Below are positions 25,596 to 32,064 of a stretch of 64,000 bases of DNA, in pieces (position 1 is the first letter of the stretch; each line of letters starts with the position of its first letter). The translations under genes were made by a program, and so were the position numbers. Below the pieces are notes generated by a model that had not been told where the DNA came from, did no database searches, and saw only the letters and a program-made list of their open reading frames with translations. Source of the DNA: Thermoguttaceae bacterium (GTDB lineage: Bacteria; Planctomycetota; Planctomycetia; Pirellulales; Thermoguttaceae); NCBI GenBank assembly GCA_017447865.1, contig JAFSMO010000046.1:1-64000 (forward strand), given 5' to 3'.

Positions 25596-25667
25596 TAATC
25601 CGGAAGGACGGCGGCCCGCCCGGCCGCGAATTTTTGGTGGCAATGATGACCCCGTAAATTACGACGT

Positions 25668-26783
25668 CTAATCCCATGAAAAATCGACCCGATACCATTT
25701 TCCGTCACGGAACCCCAGCGTGTGCCAGTGATTCGTCTCGATGTTCAGCCGGGTCCCCATATACGTTAGAGACCGCAGCGGAACGAGATGGTCATAAAGG
25801 GGCGCGGCAAGCCCTTCGTCTGTCAGGATCCCCCACTTTTGACTGTCGGCAAACTGCACGAACACTGCTGCGTGTTTCGTATAAAGCGAATAAATCCGCG
25901 AATGGGCGTTCATGAACGGGCCGTAAGTACGGGAATTCCATTCGATCTGAAACGTATTTGAGGGTTCATCGGCCAAAACGTTGAAATCCGGCCAGCTCGC
26001 GGAAACATCCCATTTTCCCCGGCTCCAGCGGTGGACGCGGTCTTCTTTCGTCTGCGCGCTGTAAACTTCAAAACTCAATTCCTCGGAGAGCCAGAAAACG
26101 TGATGGATCGCGTCGCAATCCTGAAGGATGGTTTGGCCTTCCTCGACCCACGTCAAACGCTGCATCCCATCCGGGTCGGTTTCCAGCCGGACCGTCTGTT
26201 CGCCGCTGGGACTCACAAAGGTTCGGCGCCAGTACATCTGCTCAGGCCCAATTTTTCTGACGGTTTTTGAATCGAGGAATTGAACGCGCTCCCCACCGGA
26301 TTTTTCCAGCACGGCCATGGGAACGGTCCGGTTCTGTCCGGGAACCGGCTCCAGCCAGAAGTCGATCACCTGTTCGTCTTTGGAGGAAGAAACGTTCAGA
26401 AAGCGCTCCTTGCCGACCCAGAGAGTCAGCCTCCGCACCGGCTCGTCCAGCATCGGGGAAGTTTCCTCCAGGCAGGAATACTCCGCAAGGATCCGGTCGT
26501 CCCACGGATTGGAATACAGCCAAATCCCGGTGGGTTTTCCCTCCTCCTTGCAGGGCCGGAGTTGGCCGTCCACGAGCAGATTTCCCGGAAACAGATCCCC
26601 GATCGTGTGCTTCCCATCCGGCGAAACGGCCAGAAAAATCGAATCTTCGTATTCGGAGCGGAAATGTTCGGGAGACGGCAGGCCGTCGATGGGCGTTTCC
26701 CTGATCTCGAACGCATAGACTGCGTCCCACAGCAAAAGCGCAAAGGCCGCGATCCAAAAAATGATGTTGATTTTCAGTTTCAT
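25668..26783 (-). CDS. Secreted hypothetical protein with a WG-type repeat
   Basis: A 371-residue protein starting MKLKINIIFWIAAFALLLWDAVYAF, a signal peptide or anchor. The body is beta-rich with propeller-like phrases (SIFLAVSPDGKHTIGD, EQTVRLETDPDGMQRL, HRWSRGKWDVSASW). Near the C-terminus WGILTDEGLAAPLYDHL matches a WG repeat (WG-x-x-x-x-x-G-x-x-x-x-P-x-YD). ATG 26783 is chosen over an in-frame start at 26825 because it opens the hydrophobic leader and has GGAAG 8 bp upstream. It is the last of five same-strand orphans. Function not recognised; extracytoplasmic ligand binding is possible. Confidence 0.6.
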   Translation of the reverse strand: MKLKINIIFWIAAFALLLWDAVYAFEIRETPIDGLPSPEHFRSEYEDSIFLAVSPDGKHTIGDLFPGNLLVDGQLRPCKEEGKPTGIWLYSNPWDDRILAEYSCLEETSPMLDEPVRRLTLWVGKERFLNVSSSKDEQVIDFWLEPVPGQNRTVPMAVLEKSGGERVQFLDSKTVRKIGPEQMYWRRTFVSPSGEQTVRLETDPDGMQRLTWVEEGQTILQDCDAIHHVFWLSEELSFEVYSAQTKEDRVHRWSRGKWDVSASWPDFNVLADEPSNTFQIEWNSRTYGPFMNAHSRIYSLYTKHAAVFVQFADSQKWGILTDEGLAAPLYDHLVPLRSLTYMGTRLNIETNHWHTLGFRDGKWYRVDFSWD

Positions 26784-27124
26784 GTATTCTTCCGTAAAAC
26801 CGGGTTTAAATGGTTCATCCGGCATCCGCGTACCGTGTATGGTGTTTTTACCTCACGCGGAGATGCGGAGCCGCGGAGTTTTTTTTGTTGAGAATGCCGG
26901 GGGCCGTTAGCCGTTGAAAATTCGCGCCCCTTCTCAAACCCTCCGCGCCTTCGCATCTCCGCGTGAGATCTGAAAGCGGAGTCAGTGATCTTTTTAAGCC
27001 GCAAAGGACGCAAAGAGCGCAAAGGGGTTTTCTGTCACCGATCAACACACGGCACATCGCGCTCTTTTAATATTTCTTTGCGTCCTTTGCGTTCTTTGCG
27101 GCTTAAAAATTTTTTTGGTTCAAT
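26784..27124. repeat. Intergenic block with two inverted pairs of dispersed repeats
   Basis: No gene. The first pair has CACGCGGAGATGCGGAG (from 26853) and its inverse CTTCGCATCTCCGCGTG (ends 26965). The second pair has GCAAAGGACGCAAAGAGCG (from 27001) and its inverse CGTCCTTTGCGTTCTTTGC (ends 27099), flanked by TTAAGCC/GGCTTAA. Each pair can form a long stem with a loop of roughly 50-65 nt. The sequences resemble the CGCAAAG-type repeats scattered in many environmental genomes. Confidence 0.75.
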
Positions 27125-28216
27125 TCAATCATCTTTCTCCGGGAGCCACTGTTGGATCGTCTCGACCGTCCCCGCCGTGGCGCGCAATTCGCGAATGAAT
27201 TCCGAATAACGTTCCGGCTTCTTTTCCCGAAGGATGGCGCTGACCACCTCGAAACATCGCCACGCCCGGCAGTCGGGGAGCCGGGGCCATTTTCGCAGCG
27301 AGCGGAATTCTTCGATGGTTCGGGTGAGCTGGGAATCCATGGATCCATCCCACGAATCCGAGAGCAGTACTTTTTTGATGGCCTCATCCCACTCGAGGGA
27401 AAGAGCGTACAGTTTCAGCATTTCGAGCGTTTGCGCCCGGACTTCTTCGGTAAAACGCGGGGAATCGAAGCCGCGAACCTGGTCGGCAAGCTCGTCAAGT
27501 TCACTCTTCGAAAGATTTCGGACTTCCCCCAAAGGCGGTGATGGCCGCAGGTAACCGTCCACCGCCCACCAAAAGGTTTGCGCGTCGAGAACCTGGTTCT
27601 TCAGAGCGGCTTCCAGCCGGGTCCTGATTCTTTCCTCGAGCGGCTGGTGCGAAATCATATCTTCGTAAAATTGGGTGCGCCCCCAATCCAGATATTGCAG
27701 CGCGCGAGCCTGAAACTTGGCGGGCAGGACCGCGAATTGGATTTCCTCCTCCTCGGGATCCGGGAACAGGTACTGGCACAAATTCCCGCCGTTGGGCAGA
27801 GCAATCGTATAACACCGATACCGGAATTTCCTGACGACAAAAAGTTTCAACGCCTCGTCCACCTGTTCCGGCGTAATATCGGGCCGTTCCAGTATCCGCG
27901 TGAGGACCGCCAGACTGTATCGCTCGTCTCTGGCCACCTGTTCCTGATACAGAAACCCCGCCCAAAACAGAAGATCGCTGCGCTCGGATTCGATTACCTT
28001 CTGAGCGCCTTTGATTTTCGCGGCATTACCGAGACTTTGCAGTCCGTCTTTCTGAAGGCAGGAAAACAGATCGTCCAGCGACGCCGATTCCGGCACCGCC
28101 TCCGGTCGGCGCAGCGTTTCGACGGCCTCCATGACATCCTTCGGAGGCTCCGCCGCCCAAAGCGCAAAGCCGGGGAACAGGGTTAAGGCCAGGAGTAAAA
28201 AAGATTTCAGATTCAT
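27125..28216 (-). CDS. Secreted alpha-helical hypothetical protein
   Basis: A 363-residue protein with a clear signal peptide (MNLKSFLLLALTLFPGFALW, cleavage near AAEPP). The mature part is predominantly helical and acidic, with segments such as DDLFSCLQKDGLQSLG, ARDERYSLAVLTRILERPD and PERYSEFIRELRATAG. Cys residues near 50, 155 and 170 could form disulfides. No recognised domain. It is 32 bp downstream of the membrane-protein gene on the same strand, so the two are likely co-transcribed. Codon use is similar to neighbours. Function unknown. Confidence 0.6.
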   Translation of the reverse strand: MNLKSFLLLALTLFPGFALWAAEPPKDVMEAVETLRRPEAVPESASLDDLFSCLQKDGLQSLGNAAKIKGAQKVIESERSDLLFWAGFLYQEQVARDERYSLAVLTRILERPDITPEQVDEALKLFVVRKFRYRCYTIALPNGGNLCQYLFPDPEEEEIQFAVLPAKFQARALQYLDWGRTQFYEDMISHQPLEERIRTRLEAALKNQVLDAQTFWWAVDGYLRPSPPLGEVRNLSKSELDELADQVRGFDSPRFTEEVRAQTLEMLKLYALSLEWDEAIKKVLLSDSWDGSMDSQLTRTIEEFRSLRKWPRLPDCRAWRCFEVVSAILREKKPERYSEFIRELRATAGTVETIQQWLPEKDD

Positions 28217-28248
28217 GAGTTTTTCCTATTGGTTTGATTCTCAGTGGG

Positions 28249-29106
28249 TCAGCGCCTCGAAAACCGCCTGACGATCATGGACGCCAGTTTCACGATTCCT
28301 GCCAATGTCATCAAAAGAGTGAGCGACGTCGCGGAACCGAGCAAAAAATAAATGCCGTACAGTAAAACGAGGACCACCAGCCCGAGGAATTCCGGCACGG
28401 AGTGCACCGCCGTCAGACCAAACCCCAGCATGACACACTGGGTGAGCAGGGAATTGAAAACTCCGTGAAGCAGTACAAACGGGTAGATCCGTTCTTCGCA
28501 GGCGGCCTGAAGCGTCTCGCCCGAGCGAAAGCCGATAAAATACAAAAACGGGAACTGGACGAAACCAACCGTCAGCCACACCATGGGAAACGCGAAGTCG
28601 TTCAGGTCGTCGATGAAAAGGTCCGGTGGGGTAAACCACGCGATGGCACCGATCGCCATTGCCGAGAAGAACATGCACAGCCCGTCCATCCAGCCAAATG
28701 TCACGCGTGTGGGCGCCTCCCGCCAGGCGTTGAAGCACTCTTTTCGTTTCTTGGGTGAGAACCCGGTCAACCAAAGCCAGTAATAATTAAAAAGAATCAG
28801 AAGAAGGGCAAATTTTTCTTTTTGGGTATAGGGCGCGAGGACAAACGGGACGACGAAAGAAATCCCGGCGCATATCAGCATCACCGCCCAAAGGGAACGG
28901 CCTGCCAAGTCGCAAAGAAACTCTCCCGACCCCCAAAGGAAATGACCTTCCAGACCGCTGACAGATTCTCCTAACCACCAGGCAAAGACAATAATTCCTA
29001 CGTACGCAAAAAGAGCGAACGGGAAGAAAAACAGCGCGCCTCGCCAGATCAGTACCCCGACGTTAAAAAGTCTCGGGAATATGCGGGTTTTTAAGATTTC
29101 GTTCAT
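28249..29106 (-). CDS. Multi-pass membrane protein of unknown function
   Basis: A 285-residue protein with about seven hydrophobic segments: FFFPFALFAYVGIIVFAWWL, WAVMLICAGISFVVPFVLA, FALLLILFNYYWLWLTGF, GLCMFFSAMAIGAIAWF, WLTVGFVQFPFLYFIGF, LTQCVMLGFGLTAV and a final pair LGLVVLVLLYGIYFLLG / LTLLMTLAGIV. A conserved-looking LLHGVFNSL segment recalls the HxxxN motif of CPBP intramembrane proteases, but the Glu-Glu/Arg motif is not convincingly placed, so that assignment is not made. Basic N- and C-termini (RIFPR, RRFSRR). It sits between the ankyrin gene (56 bp upstream) and the secreted helical gene (32 bp downstream), probably one operon. Confidence 0.6.
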   Translation of the reverse strand: MNEILKTRIFPRLFNVGVLIWRGALFFFPFALFAYVGIIVFAWWLGESVSGLEGHFLWGSGEFLCDLAGRSLWAVMLICAGISFVVPFVLAPYTQKEKFALLLILFNYYWLWLTGFSPKKRKECFNAWREAPTRVTFGWMDGLCMFFSAMAIGAIAWFTPPDLFIDDLNDFAFPMVWLTVGFVQFPFLYFIGFRSGETLQAACEERIYPFVLLHGVFNSLLTQCVMLGFGLTAVHSVPEFLGLVVLVLLYGIYFLLGSATSLTLLMTLAGIVKLASMIVRRFSRR

Positions 29107-29162
29107 GATGTATCGGGTTTCCCTTCCTGCGGTTCACGGCATTTAAACGGCCGCGGACCGTT

Positions 29163-29729
29163 TTATAAACTCAACATTTTCCGGAATTCCTCATCTCCGT
29201 AGTCATTCTCCCAGCGCAGCATGAACTCGCGGGTCGCTTCATTCGGGGCGCAGTCCAACGCGCTTTTGCCCTGTTTGTCCTTGAGGTGAATGTCGGCCCC
29301 CGCCCGCAGAAGGGTCAAAAGGACTTCCTGAGAAACGGGGTGGTTGTGCGGTTTGTAGTGATTCCCTTCGAAAAGGATATGCAGAGGCGTTTTCCCGTCT
29401 TCGTCCTGAATGTTCACCTCCGCGCCGTTCATAAGCAGCAACTGGGTCATTTGCAGCTGCTCCAGATCGAAAGATTCCGTATGGTAATATAAAGCATGGT
29501 GGAGCGGTGTCCTGCCATGCTTCGTCTGAGCGTTCACATCCGCGCCGCGCCGGATCAGACTTGCGGCCTGTTCGATGGAGGCCTGATGAAGACATGTGGA
29601 ACCGTCGGGATACCGTGTCCGCGGGCTGTCGTTCGCGTTTTCGGTGAATAAAAAGACGCACCCGTGGCAAACCAGTATCATCAGGGCGTAAATCAACCCG
29701 TCGCAGAAAAAAATGAATAAACGTTCCAT
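29163..29729 (-). CDS. Membrane-anchored ankyrin-repeat protein
   Basis: A 188-residue protein. The N-terminal hydrophobic segment (LFIFFCDGLIYALMILVCHGCVFLF) is an anchor or uncleaved signal, and three to four ankyrin repeats follow. Hallmarks are ASLIRRGADVNAQTKHGRTPLHHAL, LLLMNGAEVNIQDEDGKTPLH and LLRAGADIHLKDKQGKSALD, with the TPLH and GAD.N signatures. ATG 29729 has AGAGAG upstream. An in-frame extension to 29801 would translate a dispersed repeat and is rejected. Ankyrin repeats mediate protein binding; the partner is unknown. It is adjacent to a second ankyrin gene upstream. Confidence 0.75.
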   Translation of the reverse strand: MERLFIFFCDGLIYALMILVCHGCVFLFTENANDSPRTRYPDGSTCLHQASIEQAASLIRRGADVNAQTKHGRTPLHHALYYHTESFDLEQLQMTQLLLMNGAEVNIQDEDGKTPLHILFEGNHYKPHNHPVSQEVLLTLLRAGADIHLKDKQGKSALDCAPNEATREFMLRWENDYGDEEFRKMLSL

Positions 29730-29775
29730 TTCGATCTCTCTTTTTACATTAATTCTCAATCCGCGCCGCCCGGAT

Positions 29776-29808
29776 GCGTAATTCCGGCCTTCGGCCTCCA
29801 TTACCGCC
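29776..29808 (-). repeat. Dispersed GGTAATGGAG...GGAATTACGC hairpin repeat
   Basis: A 33-nt element whose core, as written on the plus strand, is GGCC-TTC-GGCC. It lies between the two ankyrin genes. The same family occurs four times at 37135-37337 and once at 63123. Confidence 0.85.
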
Positions 29809-29824
29809 TACCATTTCGCCCGCA

Positions 29825-30538
29825 TCATTCCGCTCCGAGTCCGAGCAGGAACTGCATGCAGTCGGGGTTTTCGGCTCGCGAGGCAGCATGGAGGACCGTT
29901 CGTCCGTTGCAGTCGCGGCCGTTAGGGTCGGCGCCCTGGCTGACGAGGTACCGCACGACCGGCAAATGTCCCCGGCTTGCGGCGGCGTACAGGGGCGGGC
30001 CGTACAGGAAAACCGCCTCGCAGACCGGCTTTCTTGCATCGGCCAGCGGCGCGCTCCAGCGGCCCCCTTCCGAGTTGACGTCGGCCCCCGCCTCGACCAG
30101 CAGACGCACGATTTCCAGATCGCCCTGCCACGCGGCCCGTTCCAGAGCGGTCAGCCTCGCGGCCCCTTGCGCCCGTGGGTCGAGCCCGGCTTCCAGAAGA
30201 AACGCGACGAGTTCGGGCGACCCGCTCTCTGCCGCGTGATGGAGGAGCGTGTTCCCGTCCGGGTCCAGGATCCCCGGCGAGAGGTGAAACGTTTCGAGCA
30301 GGAAGCGCACCAGCGCGGTATTTCCCGACTGGGCGGCAAAAAAGACGCACAAATTCTGCGGGTCCGGCCCCTCTGCGGGGACGGCGCTTCCAGCGTCGTC
30401 GATCTGGAGTTCCGGCTCATCCGCAAAAGTGAGTTCGGGTTCCACCTCTTTAAAAGAGAAATCCTCGTCGGCAAACGTGAGTTCCGGCTCCTCCTTCGGG
30501 TTGGAGTCCTCAGCAAAAGTCCATTCTTCGTCCATCAT
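29825..30538 (-). CDS. Soluble ankyrin-repeat protein with acidic N-terminal duplication
   Basis: A 237-residue protein. The first 45 residues are acidic and carry an internal duplication (EPELTFADEDFSF and EPELTFADEPELQ). Residues about 60-237 are ankyrin repeats: NTALVRFLLETFHLSPGILD, NTLLHHAAESGSPELVAFLL, EIVRLLVEAGADVNSEGG, LPVVRYLVSQGADPNGRD and RTVLHAASRAENPDCM. There is no signal peptide, in contrast to the neighbouring ankyrin gene. Residues about 46-54 (IDDAGSAVPAEG) are encoded by a copy of a dispersed hairpin repeat. Start may be ATG 30538 or 30535. Likely a cytoplasmic interaction module; partner unknown. Confidence 0.75.
   Translation of the reverse strand: MMDEEWTFAEDSNPKEEPELTFADEDFSFKEVEPELTFADEPELQIDDAGSAVPAEGPDPQNLCVFFAAQSGNTALVRFLLETFHLSPGILDPDGNTLLHHAAESGSPELVAFLLEAGLDPRAQGAARLTALERAAWQGDLEIVRLLVEAGADVNSEGGRWSAPLADARKPVCEAVFLYGPPLYAAASRGHLPVVRYLVSQGADPNGRDCNGRTVLHAASRAENPDCMQFLLGLGAE
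30377..30399. repeat. Dispersed hairpin repeat inside the ankyrin coding region
   Basis: GGGGACGGCGCTTCCAGCGT plus CGT: same 23-nt family as at 2091 and 25573 with one substitution (A to G in one stem arm). It reads through in frame in the ankyrin gene. Confidence 0.8.
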
Positions 30539-30555
30539 CGTGGGGCCTTTAATCA

Positions 30556-30688
30556 GGCGAGCGGGGGCAGTTATGCCCCCGTATAAAAGGGTGAATTTCT
30601 GATTTCGTGGGTGGCGTTTTTACGGGGGCATTACTGCCCCCGCTCGCCAATCAGTTTTTTTTCGGGGGCATAACTGCCCCCGCTCGCC
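30556..30688. repeat. Three copies of a CGAGCGGGGGCA hairpin repeat
   Basis: Core GGGGGCA-GTTA-TGCCCCC preceded by GGCGAGC. Copy 1 (30556-30581) is direct; copies 2 (30623-30648) and 3 (30663-30688) are inverted relative to it, with loops TTAC and TAAC. Confidence 0.85.
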
Positions 30689-30821
30689 AATCGGTTTTTG
30701 GGGGTCCCCGGTCTCTCCGCACCACTTCACTATTATACCCATCCCCACTCAACATTTCAACCGGGGGGGGGGAGTTTTTTCCCGATTTTCGATTTTTTCT
30801 CGGTTTTTTTCCAAAAAAGGG

Positions 30822-30849
30822 TTGAAATTTTCGTCTTTTGGTGTATTCT
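30822..30849 (+). promoter_or_regulatory. Promoter of the prenyltransferase-repeat gene
   Basis: TTGAAA (30822-30827), 16 bp, TATTCT (30844-30849), about 50 bp before the ATG at 30904. Confidence 0.55.
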
Positions 30850-30903
30850 ATAGGATGATTAGAGGCAGACTTTCCTTCAAGACCTGATTTGGAGTCCTTT
30901 TCG

Positions 30904-32019
30904 ATGATGAAGACCAAGATTTTCAACCTGTGCCCGGCGTTCGTGCTGGGGTTTGCTGCATTACTGGCCGCCGTGGGGGCCGTTCGGGCGGATGAGACGC
31001 TCGACGCTGCCGCCAAGAAGGGGATCGACTACCTGCGCACCGTGCAGGCGGAGGACGGCTCCTTCAGCAGTCAGATGGGCACCGGCCTGACCAGCATCGC
31101 GATCCTTGGAATGCTCGGGAACGGTCTGCCGATCGATGATCCCATGCTCGCCAAAGCGATCGACTACCTCAAGTCCCAGGCCCAGCCCGACGGCGCGATC
31201 GTGAACCCGGGGATGGGTTTCGGGAACTACGAAACGAGCATCGGCGTCTGTGCGCTGGCGAAGGCGAAGAAGGCCGGCCGCACGGATCTGGACGAGATTT
31301 TGAAGTACGCGGAACGTTACATCCGCAAGTACCAGTGGGACGAATCGGAAGGCCTTGACCCGTCCGACATCAAATACGGCGGCTCGGGCTACGGCGGCAA
31401 AATGTCCCGGCCGGACCTTTCCAACACGGGGTTCATGCTCGAGGCCCTGCACGAACTGGGCGCGGGGCCGGACGATGAGGCCGTGAAGAAAGCGACCATT
31501 TTCGTCTCGCGCTGCCAGGGGCTGGAGTCCGAGCACAATGCGCTCCCCTTCGCCAAGAACAGCGATGGCGGCTTCGTGTACGTGATCGACTCGCAGGACC
31601 CTAAAGCCGAGGGGCCGATGGGGCGTTCCAAAGAGTCGCTCAGCACGTACGGCTCGATGACGTACACCGGGTTCAAGAGCCTGATCTACGCCGGCCTGAC
31701 GAAAGAAGACCAGCGCGTCCAGACCGCTCTGGCGTGGCTGACCCAGCGGTACAGCGTGACGGAAAATCCCGGCCAGGGTGACGCCGGTCTGTACTACTAC
31801 TATATGTGCATGACCAAGGCGCTGCTGGCCTACGGCGCGGACACGATCGCCGACGCGAACGGCACGGAACACAACTGGCGGCAGGAAATCGTCACGGAAC
31901 TGGTCAAACGCCAGGCCGAGGACGGGTCCTGGGCCAACACGAACCGCCGCTGGATGGAGAACAGTCCGGTCCTGGTGACGGGCTACGCCCTGATGGTGCT
32001 CGGAAATTGCAGACAGTAA
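30904..32019 (+). CDS. Secreted prenyltransferase/squalene-cyclase-like repeat protein
   Basis: A 371-residue exported protein with signal peptide MMKTKIFNLCPAFVLGFAAL (cleavage near VRADE). The mature part is an alpha/alpha toroid of terpene-cyclase-type repeats. KGIDYLRTVQAEDGSFSS opens the barrel, AIDYLKSQAQPDGAIVNP, STYGSMTYTGFKSLIYAGL and LAWLTQRYSVTENPG lie inside, and VKRQAEDGSWANTNRRW closes it with the QxxDGSW motif. The cyclase DxDD catalytic motif is not seen, so a binding role is more likely than cyclisation. Such single-domain proteins are common in planctomycetes. ATG 30904 has GGAG nine bases upstream. A TTG at 30889 is less likely. The PEP-CTERM gene follows after 45 bp. Confidence 0.75.
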   Translation: MMKTKIFNLCPAFVLGFAALLAAVGAVRADETLDAAAKKGIDYLRTVQAEDGSFSSQMGTGLTSIAILGMLGNGLPIDDPMLAKAIDYLKSQAQPDGAIVNPGMGFGNYETSIGVCALAKAKKAGRTDLDEILKYAERYIRKYQWDESEGLDPSDIKYGGSGYGGKMSRPDLSNTGFMLEALHELGAGPDDEAVKKATIFVSRCQGLESEHNALPFAKNSDGGFVYVIDSQDPKAEGPMGRSKESLSTYGSMTYTGFKSLIYAGLTKEDQRVQTALAWLTQRYSVTENPGQGDAGLYYYYMCMTKALLAYGADTIADANGTEHNWRQEIVTELVKRQAEDGSWANTNRRWMENSPVLVTGYALMVLGNCRQ

Positions 32020-32064
32020 ATCGATTTCATTCGTTTTGAATATTATAAATATTGGACTGAAAAA

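Larger units (their letters stand above)
30539..30903. other. Intergenic region with three GGGGGCA hairpin repeats and a promoter
   Basis: No gene. Three hairpin copies (30556, 30623, 30663), then a run of ten G (about 30762-30771), an AT-rich stretch and the promoter at 30822-30849. Confidence 0.75.

Noticed and set aside
28249..29106. CPBP intramembrane protease
   Set aside because: An LLHGVFN segment is present but the EExxxR motif is not in a convincing place.
29730..29801. N-terminal extension of the first ankyrin gene
   Set aside because: It would translate a dispersed repeat; the ATG at 29729 has a ribosome site and starts the hydrophobic segment.
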